From NCBI GenBank assembly GCA_963662965.1, contig OY759970.1, forward strand, positions 2,728,001-2,792,000: DNA of 64,000 bases, written 5' to 3'. Made by a program: the position numbers and the translations under genes. Below are positions 47,449 to 54,511 of the stretch, in pieces (the stretch's first letter is position 1; each line of letters begins with the position of its first letter). Under the pieces are notes generated by a model. That model was not told where the DNA came from. It worked only from the letters and a program-made list of their open reading frames with translations, and did no database searches. The DNA is from DTWD01 sp963662965 (GTDB taxonomy: Bacteria > Acidobacteriota > Vicinamibacteria > Vicinamibacterales > UBA8438).

Positions 47449-47751
47449 ATGCCTGATATCGAGACGCTCGCGGCCGGGGCCATTCAGACCGTGATCGGCT
47501 TGGTCGTCTCGACTGGCTTTCTTCTCGCGCTGTTCGTCGGGTTCTGTGTTGTCGCCGGATTCTCGAAGTTTCGCAAGGTCGGCCGGGATTCTCTCGTTCA
47601 CCGCAACCTCAGTGACAAGATGGACCAGATGGACGGGAGCGGCCAGACCAATAGCGGCCGCTTTGACTACCTCTCGCCGAATGCCCCTCGCGGGCAAGTC
47701 GATCAGCTCCGCACACCGGAACTTCTCGAGCAGGCCGGTCGTAAAGACTAG
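47449..47751 (+). CDS. Small membrane protein, unknown
   Basis: A 100-residue protein with one strong transmembrane helix (residues 12-38, TVIGLVVSTGFLLALFVGFC) and a charged, soluble C-terminal part. The ATG follows the rpoZ stop directly, so the genes are probably co-transcribed. No family is recognised. Confidence 0.65.
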   Translation: MPDIETLAAGAIQTVIGLVVSTGFLLALFVGFCVVAGFSKFRKVGRDSLVHRNLSDKMDQMDGSGQTNSGRFDYLSPNAPRGQVDQLRTPELLEQAGRKD

Positions 47752-47767
47752 CGAGTAGGCTCGCACC

Positions 47768-47953
47768 ATGGAACTGCTTGCGTTACTTGCGGTGGTTTTC
47801 GTCGGCTTGCTGGTGTTCGGCGTCGTGGCGCTCGTTCTGCTGATCGTCCGCGGGCTCCTATCCCAGAACTCACTTGGGTTGGCGGCGTCTGGCGCCGGAC
47901 TGGGCGGCGAGGGCCAGGCGCGACGAGGGAGTGTGGTGGGCCCACGGGACTGA
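47768..47953 (+). CDS. Small membrane peptide reading into a repeat element
   Basis: A 61-residue frame. Residues 1-31 form one transmembrane helix (MELLALLAVVFVGLLVFGVV and on). From residue 31 onward the frame is inside the family D element at 47858-48019, which supplies the rest of the protein and the stop. The ancestral protein was probably different at its C-terminus. It might be a real short membrane gene with an insertion near its end. Confidence 0.4.
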   Translation: MELLALLAVVFVGLLVFGVVALVLLIVRGLLSQNSLGLAASGAGLGGEGQARRGSVVGPRD

Positions 47954-48019
47954 GGAGCAACGCCGCCCTCGTCGTTCAGCACAAGTCAGCGGCGTCAATC
48001 CAAGTGAGTTCTGGGATTA
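47858..48019. repeat. Family D inverted-repeat element between a small gene and gatA
   Basis: About 162 bp with terminal inverted repeats: TCCCAGAACTCACTTGGGTT on the left, and the complement of AATCCAAGTGAGTTCTGGGA on the right, with few mismatches over about 27 bp. The outer bases are CTA on the left and TTAG on the right. The right end gives the TAA stop codon of gatA. No other copy was seen in this window. Confidence 0.85.
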
Positions 48020-49534
48020 GCTCGTGCCGGTGGTCGGCGGCCGTTCATCGCACCACGACGTCTCCCGCTCAAACACGTCGCCAAGCCGCAAGAGGGTCGC
48101 TTCATCGAACGCGCGCCCGATGAGCTGAAACCCGATCGGCATGCGATCCGCGGTCAACCCTGCTGGAACGCTGAGCGCCGGGAGGCCAGTCAGGTTGGCG
48201 CTGACCGTAAACACATCACCGAGGTACATGGCGAGCGGGTCTCCGGCATGCTCGCCGAGTCGAAACGCGGCGGTGGGAGTGGTGGGCAGCACGACGACGT
48301 CGACAGGCGCTGATCCCCCTCCAAACGCAACGTCGTAGTCCCGCCGTATGAGGCTGCGCACCTGTTGCGCCTTGAGGTAGTAGGCGTCGTAGTAGCCGGC
48401 ACTCAACGCGTAGGTGCCCAGCATGATCCGGCGCTTGACCTCCGCCCCGAAGCCGGCGTGTCGCGTGCGGTCATACATTGCCGAGAGCCCGTTCGACTCC
48501 TCGCTTCCGGATTCGCTGGCGCGAGCGCCGTAGCGGACGCCGTCATAGCGGGCAAGGTTCGAGCTCGCTTCGGCCGGCGCGATGAGGTAGTAGGTTGGCA
48601 CCGCGTGGGCAGCGTGCGGGAGCTCGATATCGATGAGCTCGGCCCCGGCGGCTTGCAACACCTCGAGCGCCTGCTCGAACGCGCGGAGGACATCGGCGTC
48701 GATACCGGCGTCACCGTGTTCCAGCATCGCGCGTGGCACACCAATCCTGGTGCCACGCGCGTCGCCGGTGAGCGCGGCCGTGTACTCGCTGACCGGTCGA
48801 TTCACGGACGTCGCGTCAGCTGGATCCGGTCCCGCGAGCACGCTCAGCACGAGCGCGGTGTCAGCCACGGTCCGCGTGAGCGGACCAATCTGGTCGAGTG
48901 ATGAGGCGAAGGCCAGGAGCCCGTACCGGGAGACGCGGCCGTAGGTCGGTTTCAGCCCCACGACCCCGCAGAATGCAGCGGGCTGTCGGATCGATCCGCC
49001 GGTGTCGGTACCGATCGAGACCGGTGCAAAGCGGGCTGCGACCGCCGCCGCGGCGCCGCCGCTCGATCCGCCCGGAGACCGATTCGCGTCCCACGGATTG
49101 CGGGATGCTCCGTAGGCCGAATGTTCCGTCGACGAACCCATCGCGAATTCGTCGCAGTTCGTCTTTCCGATGACGACCGCGCCAGCTTGCTGCAATCGGG
49201 TGACGATGGTGGCGTCGTACGGCGGGCGATAATCCTTGAGAATGCGCGACCCTGCTGTCGTCAGCTGTCCACGCGTGCAGATCACATCCTTCACCGTGAC
49301 CGGCACGCCGAGGAGCGGGCGATCCGTTCCGTCGTCCCCGAGGCGGTCGAGCGCGGCAGCGTGCTCGAGTGCCGCGTCGCGAAACACGGCGGTCATCGCG
49401 TTCCAGGCGCCATCGTGCGTGGCCACGCGATCAAGGTGCGTCCGGCAGACCTCGACCGCCGAGGTTTCGCCCGCGCGGATGGCGTCGCGGATGTCGATGG
49501 CAGTCCAGTCCGACGTCGGCATCAGGCCCGTCAT
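48017..49534 (-). CDS. gatA: Asp/Glu-tRNA amidotransferase subunit A
   Basis: A 505-residue amidase of the GatCAB complex that converts Glu-tRNA-Gln (or Asp-tRNA-Asn) to the amidated form. The Ser-cis-Ser-Lys centre is visible in VTVKDVICTRGQ (Lys), SPGGSSGGAAAAVAA and SIGTDTGGSIRQPAA (serines). Other family parts are GLKPTYGRVSRYGL and ANLTGLPALSVPAG. ATG at 49534 starts 8 bp after gatC; ATG 49522 is possible. gatB is not in the window. The stop codon is formed by a family D element. Confidence 0.95.
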   Translation of the reverse strand: MTGLMPTSDWTAIDIRDAIRAGETSAVEVCRTHLDRVATHDGAWNAMTAVFRDAALEHAAALDRLGDDGTDRPLLGVPVTVKDVICTRGQLTTAGSRILKDYRPPYDATIVTRLQQAGAVVIGKTNCDEFAMGSSTEHSAYGASRNPWDANRSPGGSSGGAAAAVAARFAPVSIGTDTGGSIRQPAAFCGVVGLKPTYGRVSRYGLLAFASSLDQIGPLTRTVADTALVLSVLAGPDPADATSVNRPVSEYTAALTGDARGTRIGVPRAMLEHGDAGIDADVLRAFEQALEVLQAAGAELIDIELPHAAHAVPTYYLIAPAEASSNLARYDGVRYGARASESGSEESNGLSAMYDRTRHAGFGAEVKRRIMLGTYALSAGYYDAYYLKAQQVRSLIRRDYDVAFGGGSAPVDVVVLPTTPTAAFRLGEHAGDPLAMYLGDVFTVSANLTGLPALSVPAGLTADRMPIGFQLIGRAFDEATLLRLGDVFERETSWCDERPPTTGTS

Positions 49535-49542
49535 GATCCGTG

Positions 49543-49851
49543 CTATCCGATCACCCGCGGCACTCGAAAGAACCCGGTTCGATCCTGGCCGGCGACGCCG
49601 TCCGGGGCGTTCGACAGCGTCTCGTCGCGGTTCAAGGACGGCCGTACCGTGTCGGCTCGCTGTGGACACGCCGACTCACCGGGCCGCCAGGTCGCTCCCG
49701 CATCCTGGGTGTCGACCGCCTGCAATCGTTCGGCGTAGCGCAGGATGTCAGCCAGCTGGCGGGTGAACAACTCGGCTTCCTCGTTGGTGAGCTCGAGATG
49801 CGCGAGCGCGGCGATGCGGTCGACATCGCGGCGCGTGAGACGGTCCGACAT
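49543..49851 (-). CDS. gatC: Asp/Glu-tRNA amidotransferase subunit C
   Basis: A 102-residue subunit that stabilises GatA. It starts MSDRLTRRDVDRIAALAHLE and has LTNEEAELFTRQLADILRYA, with the C-terminal belt ending GFFRVPRVIG. ATG at 49851 is chosen; the longer open frame overlaps the divergent methyltransferase gene. The gatC-gatA order is usual. Confidence 0.93.
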   Translation of the reverse strand: MSDRLTRRDVDRIAALAHLELTNEEAELFTRQLADILRYAERLQAVDTQDAGATWRPGESACPQRADTVRPSLNRDETLSNAPDGVAGQDRTGFFRVPRVIG

Positions 49852-49890
49852 GCACTGCACCCTACCATACGAACATGAGAGCATAGGCGC

Positions 49891-50763
49891 GTGGCCGACT
49901 CGCTGTTCGGGCGTGCGCGTCAAGACGTGGAGGCCGCCCTTCCCGATCGCGAACCGGTGACGTGTCCACTCTGTGGCCGAGAGCCGCGACCGTTCGGCGT
50001 CGATTTTCAAGGACTGCGTCTGGCGCGTTGTGCCACGTGCGGGCTCGAGTTTCAGCACCCGCGGCCGCTTCAGGACCAGCTCGCCGCGGCGGTCTACAAC
50101 GCGTCGTACCACCCGGACGAGCATCGCCACGTCGACGAGACGCGCGCGCGTACCTTCGCTCACCAGCTGTCGCGACTCGAGTACCACGTCGCAGCGCGGC
50201 CGGCCTCGCTGCTCGACATCGGCTGCGGCGCCGGAGCGTTTCTCGGCTTTGCGCGCGATCGCGGATGGGAGGTTTCGGGCACCGATGTCACGGTGACCGA
50301 CGCGGCGCGTCAGAGCGGGGCGACGCTGTGGGAGGGCCCGCTGTCGCGTATCGATTTCAAAGGTGCGCAGTTCCGTGCAATTCGGTTCAATCACGTGTTG
50401 GAGCACACGCAAAACCCGCTCGACGAGTTGCGGCGAGCCAGGAGTTTGGTTACGGACGATGGTATTCTGCTTGTTGGGGTCCCAAACATTGGCGGCGTGA
50501 GTATCCGTCTCAAGAGTTGGCAGAGTCGGCTGGGGTTAAAAGCAAAACGCTGGAAGCACTACGGCGCGTTACACCATCTGTGGTTCTTTACGCCGTCTAC
50601 GTTGAGCACGTTCGTGAATGTCGCGGGGTTCGATGTGATGAGCTGGGAAACGCCGGTGGCGGACAGGTCAGGGTGCCCCGAATGGGTGAGCGCCATGGTG
50701 CGATGGCCGTTGGAGGCCGCGCGCGTCGGCGGTGTTCTCGATCTCTATGCTCGTCCGCGATAG
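49891..50763 (+). CDS. Class I SAM methyltransferase with N-terminal zinc ribbon
   Basis: A 290-residue protein. Residues 24-52 have CPLC and CATC pairs (a zinc ribbon as in sugar or natural-product methyltransferases), followed by a Rossmann domain with LLDIGCGAGAFLGFARDRGW and VLEHTQNPLDELRRARSLV. The GTG start at 49891 is 39 bp from the divergent gatC start. The C-terminal part (HYGALHHLWFFTPSTL) matches methyltransferases acting on polysaccharide or lipid intermediates. The substrate is unknown. Confidence 0.85.
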   Translation: MADSLFGRARQDVEAALPDREPVTCPLCGREPRPFGVDFQGLRLARCATCGLEFQHPRPLQDQLAAAVYNASYHPDEHRHVDETRARTFAHQLSRLEYHVAARPASLLDIGCGAGAFLGFARDRGWEVSGTDVTVTDAARQSGATLWEGPLSRIDFKGAQFRAIRFNHVLEHTQNPLDELRRARSLVTDDGILLVGVPNIGGVSIRLKSWQSRLGLKAKRWKHYGALHHLWFFTPSTLSTFVNVAGFDVMSWETPVADRSGCPEWVSAMVRWPLEAARVGGVLDLYARPR

Positions 50764-50780
50764 AGAAGGAGTTACCGAGC

Positions 50781-51029
50781 ATGGCCAGAGTTGACATCAA
50801 AGAAGCCGCTCTTCCGCAAGACGCAGAAGGCCGGGAAGTCGAGGCTGAATACATCGTCGAGAGCCCGGTCAAATATCCGTACTGCAACACGGACCTCGAA
50901 GTGCTGAAGGTCGTGCGCCTTCTTCGCACCCGGGTGAACTTCACCTCGACGCTGCCGTGCCGCGGCCGCGTGCTCGCCTGTCCCGAGTGCCAGAAGATCG
51001 TGTCGGCCGAACTCGCCGGGTTTGCCTAG
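50781..51029 (+). CDS. Small cysteine-containing protein, unknown
   Basis: An 82-residue protein with four cysteines (YPYCN near 35, LPCRG near 59 and CPECQ near 67-70). The CPEC pair suggests a possible metal site, though the full zinc-ribbon pattern is not clear. AAGGAG lies nine bases before the ATG. It follows the methyltransferase gene by 17 bp. A family B element begins at its stop codon. No family recognised. Confidence 0.65.
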   Translation: MARVDIKEAALPQDAEGREVEAEYIVESPVKYPYCNTDLEVLKVVRLLRTRVNFTSTLPCRGRVLACPECQKIVSAELAGFA

Positions 51030-51118
51030 AGGGCGCGCCCCCGCCGGCACGGAGTGGGGCAGAGGGGTCCCCGCGAGTGCCGCCGGCGACGGGGTTCGGG
51101 GCAGTCAGCCCCGTCTAA
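51027..51118. repeat. Family B half-element between convergent genes
   Basis: It begins TAGAGGGCGCGCCCCCGCCG at the stop codon of the plus-strand gene and ends GGGGCAGTCAGCCCCGTCTAA next to the stop of the minus-strand DUF1684 gene. It is nearly the same as the element at 19828-19922 and one half of 43088-43305. It can form several GC stems, so it may serve as a terminator for both genes. Confidence 0.88.
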
Positions 51119-52018
51119 TCAATGACGGGTGTGGTAGTCGAGCTCACCCGCTTCGATGCGAACCGGGAGCCGATTCTCCAGGGGAGGGAGTGGGCAAGTC
51201 GTGTGCGGGTTGAATGCACACGGCGGGTTGTATGCCTGGTTGAAGTCTAGGGTCGTCCACCCGTCGGCATCGGCATATTCAGGCGCCGGGGCGTAGAGGA
51301 AGCGGGCGGCCGGATAGGTCTCGCGTCCGCTCGTCAGGTCGCGAAAGATGAACCAGAGTCGGTTGCCCGAATCGACCGCGGTCATCGTGAGTTCCTGTCC
51401 GCCCACCGTGAACGTCACCGTGCCACTGCTCCGAAACGCCTCAACGTCGCCCAGGATGTTGGGGAGCTCGAGAGTGAGCGGCTCATCGTGCGGCACGAAC
51501 CTGCCGCGCACACGATAGGTCTCGTCAACAGGAAACCACCGAAGTCCGCCAAAGGTTCGGCGGATGTCGCTGTCGCGATCGCGCATTCGGATGGCGAGCC
51601 GCGCGCCGCTGTAATGCCCGAAGAGTGTCAAGGGTCCCAGCGTAATGGTCGGCCGCTCGCGGCCTTCGTACGGCCAGAGCTGCGCCGCAGAGACCTGGCG
51701 ACCGTCGACCGCCACCGTCTTTCCCTCTGGAGCCCGCACCGTGATCGAGCCGTCCCGCAGCGTGAACACACCGGCCGTCTCCGGGCCGGTGCGCAGGACG
51801 ATGTCATTCAACGGGGAGGCGCCAAAGGTGTTCCCGCCCTCGCCGAGAAAGAACAGCCCGGCCACGGTGAGCCATCCGTCATCGGCTTTCAAACGCGCTT
51901 CGCGGTCAGCGCGCCAGGCGTCGATCTCGGTGACGTAGTCCTGTGTTTCGACGACCGTAACGGTGACGGCAAGTGCCGCACCGACCACCACGCCTCGGCG
52001 GAGCCATGCCCACGACAT
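51119..52018 (-). CDS. DUF1684 domain protein, exported
   Basis: A 299-residue protein with an N-terminal signal or anchor (WLRRGVVVGAALAVTVTVVE). The C-terminal block TLDFNQAYNPPCAFNPHTTC and LPPLENRLPVRIEAGE is the DUF1684 hallmark. The family is found in many bacteria and its activity is not established. ATG at 52018 is 28 bp from the divergent MEMO gene. It faces the family B element at its 3' end. Confidence 0.85.
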   Translation of the reverse strand: MSWAWLRRGVVVGAALAVTVTVVETQDYVTEIDAWRADREARLKADDGWLTVAGLFFLGEGGNTFGASPLNDIVLRTGPETAGVFTLRDGSITVRAPEGKTVAVDGRQVSAAQLWPYEGRERPTITLGPLTLFGHYSGARLAIRMRDRDSDIRRTFGGLRWFPVDETYRVRGRFVPHDEPLTLELPNILGDVEAFRSSGTVTFTVGGQELTMTAVDSGNRLWFIFRDLTSGRETYPAARFLYAPAPEYADADGWTTLDFNQAYNPPCAFNPHTTCPLPPLENRLPVRIEAGELDYHTRH

Positions 52019-52046
52019 ATAGTTGCAGTCTAGCAAGAAGAGGGAG

Positions 52047-52907
52047 ATGTCTGAGGAAAACGTAGAGCGCGGGCCGCTACGGCCGTCCGCCGTGGCTGGT
52101 ACCTGGTACCCGGCCGAGCCAGACCGGCTCGCCGCCGCGGTCGACCGGCATCTCGCCGCCGTGCCTGACGGGACGTCGCCGCCGCGGCCGCCGCGCGCGA
52201 TCATTGCGCCTCATGCTGGCTTGGTCTACTCCGGGCCGATCGCGGCGCACGCGTACCACACGGTACGCGACGTTCCCTATGACCTCGCCGTCCTCGTTGG
52301 GCCGTCACACTATGTCGGATTCGACGGGGTGTCGATTTGGCCGCGCGGTGCGTTCGCAACCCCGTTCGGCCCCGTGGCGATCGACCCGGTTGCCGCGGAC
52401 CGGGTCGCCGCTGGGTCATCGTTGATTCGGGCGATGCCAGAGGCCCACGCTCGGGAGCATGCGCTCGAGCTCCAACTCCCGTTTCTTCGGCGTCTTTTAC
52501 CCGAGACACCGATCGTGCCGCTGGTGATCGGACGCCAAGTCCGGGCGACCATTGTCGAGCTGGCCGATGCGCTGGTGGCGACATTGGCCGACCAACGCGT
52601 GCTGCTGGTGGCCAGCACCGATTTGTCGCACTTCTTCAACCGGGAGCGAGCGCAGTCTCTCGACCAGCGTGTCGTAGACCACGTCGAGCGGTTCGATGCT
52701 GATGGGCTGCTCGAGGAGATGGAACGCTATCCCGCTGGTGAGTTCGGGCGATACGTGGCTTGTGGCGGCGGTGCCGCGGTCGCCGTCATGTATGCCGCGT
52801 GCGGCCTCGGGGCGAGCCGCGCGCGCGTGCTGCGGCGCGGCGACTCATCTGAGGTATCGGGAGATGTGACGTGCGTCGTCGGCTATCTCGCCGCGGTGAT
52901 GGAGTAG
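52047..52907 (+). CDS. amrB: MEMO-family protein (AmmeMemoRadiSam system protein B)
   Basis: A 286-residue protein of the MEMO1 family: VAGTWYPAEPDRLAAAV, AIIAPHAGLVYSGPIAAHAY, VGPSHYVGFDGVSIWP, EHALELQLPFL, then STDLSHFF. The histidines in PHAG, PSHY and LSHF match the metal/active site of dioxygenase-like MEMO proteins. AMMECR1 is encoded 3 bp downstream; the radical SAM partner of this system is not in the window. ATG at 52047 follows AGGGAG with no spacer, so the upstream TTG at 52023 is possible. Confidence 0.9.
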   Translation: MSEENVERGPLRPSAVAGTWYPAEPDRLAAAVDRHLAAVPDGTSPPRPPRAIIAPHAGLVYSGPIAAHAYHTVRDVPYDLAVLVGPSHYVGFDGVSIWPRGAFATPFGPVAIDPVAADRVAAGSSLIRAMPEAHAREHALELQLPFLRRLLPETPIVPLVIGRQVRATIVELADALVATLADQRVLLVASTDLSHFFNRERAQSLDQRVVDHVERFDADGLLEEMERYPAGEFGRYVACGGGAAVAVMYAACGLGASRARVLRRGDSSEVSGDVTCVVGYLAAVME

Positions 52908-52910
52908 GGC

Positions 52911-53489
52911 ATGCTGCACCGACCGATGCTCACGGCGGCTGAGCGCCGCTTCCTGCTACGCGTCGCCCGGGAGTCCGTTGCCGCCACCGTGTGTGCACCA
53001 GGATCAGGCGGCGACACGACCGTTGGCCCGATCGACTCGCGTCGTCTCGTGCAGCCCGGCGGCGTGTTCGTCACGCTGCGGGTCGGCTCGGATCTACGAG
53101 GATGTATCGGCCATGTCGAAGCCGAGGCCGAGACCACGATCACGGAGACCGTTCGTCGCGTGGCGGCGTTGGCCGCGACGGCTGACCCGCGGTTCACGGC
53201 CTTGTCGCACGCCGAGCTGTCGTCGACGTCGATCGAGGTGTCGGTCCTTGGCCCACTCATCGAGGCCGCCAATCCCGCAACGCTCGAGATTGGTCGTCAC
53301 GGTGTCGTCCTAGAAGACGGCACCAAGCGCGGCCTGCTTCTCCCGCAAGTCGCCGTCGAGCGGAGCTGGGATGCCACGACCTTCCTCCGTGAAACATGTC
53401 GCAAGGCCAGCCTCGACGCCGAGGCCTGGAGAACCAAAGCTCGCGTCTGGCTGTTCGAGGCCGAGGTGTTTGGCGACAACGACGTGTAG
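52911..53489 (+). CDS. amrA: AMMECR1-domain protein (AmmeMemoRadiSam system protein A)
   Basis: A 192-residue protein with the AMMECR1 signature: GVFVTLRVGSDLRGCIGHVE, ALAATADPRFTALSHAEL, IEVSVLGP and GTKRGLLLPQVAVERSWDA. Members pair with MEMO proteins; the biochemical role is unresolved, probably a modification step linked to the radical SAM partner. It starts 3 bp after amrB and ends the operon, facing nfo. Confidence 0.9.
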   Translation: MLHRPMLTAAERRFLLRVARESVAATVCAPGSGGDTTVGPIDSRRLVQPGGVFVTLRVGSDLRGCIGHVEAEAETTITETVRRVAALAATADPRFTALSHAELSSTSIEVSVLGPLIEAANPATLEIGRHGVVLEDGTKRGLLLPQVAVERSWDATTFLRETCRKASLDAEAWRTKARVWLFEAEVFGDNDV

Positions 53490-53519
53490 CGCGTCGGTTC
53501 ACGGTTCAGGGGGCAGGGT

Positions 53520-54404
53520 TCAGGGTTCCTGACCATCCCGGAATTTCTTCAGCAGCGTCAGATTCTCGAGGTCGAGGGCGTCGGCTTCCGTATCGGACGG
53601 ACGTCCCCCTCCTGCCTTTGGGGTCTCGAGCACCATCGGGAGGTGACGGAATCTCGTGTCGCGGACCAGCCGCCGGAATGGCTCCGTCCCGAGGTGGCCG
53701 CGACCGATGCCGTCATGCCGATCGACGCGGCTACCAAGCGGCTTCTTTGAATCGTTGAGGTGAAACACCGTGACCCGATCGAGGCCAAGGACCGCGTCGA
53801 ACTCGTCGAAGACCTCTTCGTAACCGACCTCGGAGATGATGTCGTAGCCGGCCGCGACGAGATGACAGGTGTCGAGACAGATGGCGAGACGCGTCGCGTC
53901 ATCGAGAAGCTCGATCATCGCGCGCAGCTGTTCGAAGCGATGTCCGAGCATCGTGCCCTGGCCCGCCGTGTGCTCGAGGAGGAGGCGCGTGCGGCCGGTT
54001 TGCCGGGATTGCGCCGCGGCAATGCCGTCGGCAATGCGTTTCACCCCGTCCGCCTCGGTGCCCGTGGTATACGCGCCGGGATGGAGCACGACGCCGGCGA
54101 GACCAAGCTGGTCGCCGCGGGCGAGTTCATCTTCGAGCGCGGCGATCGACTTTTGGCGGAGTGCCGAATCGGGGGAGGCCAGGTTGATCAGGTAGCTTGC
54201 GTGCGAGACCACCGGCAGCGTCGCGCGTGCCACGCGCTCACGGAACTCGGCAACCTCGGGGTCGCCGAGCGGGCGTCCACGCCACTGGTTCGAATTCTTG
54301 GTGAAGATTTGTAAGGCCTCACAGCCGGTCGCCTCGGCGCGGTCGAGCGCCCGAATGACGCCGCCGGCCACCGACAGATGTGCCCCCAGATGTGGTCCGG
54401 TCAT
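53520..54404 (-). CDS. nfo: Endonuclease IV (AP endonuclease)
   Basis: A 294-residue TIM-barrel zinc enzyme that cuts DNA at abasic sites in base-excision repair. It has GAHLSVAGGVIRALDRAEA, FTKNSNQW, VSHASYLINLASPD, LLLEHTAGQGTMLG, CLDTCHLVAAGYD, HLNDSKKPLGSRVDRHDGIG and VLETPK, which carry the zinc ligands. ATG at 54404 is used; the longer frame would overlap acnA. It converges on amrA. Confidence 0.95.
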   Translation of the reverse strand: MTGPHLGAHLSVAGGVIRALDRAEATGCEALQIFTKNSNQWRGRPLGDPEVAEFRERVARATLPVVSHASYLINLASPDSALRQKSIAALEDELARGDQLGLAGVVLHPGAYTTGTEADGVKRIADGIAAAQSRQTGRTRLLLEHTAGQGTMLGHRFEQLRAMIELLDDATRLAICLDTCHLVAAGYDIISEVGYEEVFDEFDAVLGLDRVTVFHLNDSKKPLGSRVDRHDGIGRGHLGTEPFRRLVRDTRFRHLPMVLETPKAGGGRPSDTEADALDLENLTLLKKFRDGQEP

Positions 54405-54511
54405 GACGGCCGCTTGCGGCACGGGCGGCTTGCGGCTTGCTTCAGTGGCCGGTCGTAAAGGATCATTAGTGTTTCGGTCCCGGTCGTCGACACTCGTCGT
54501 ACCAGACAATT

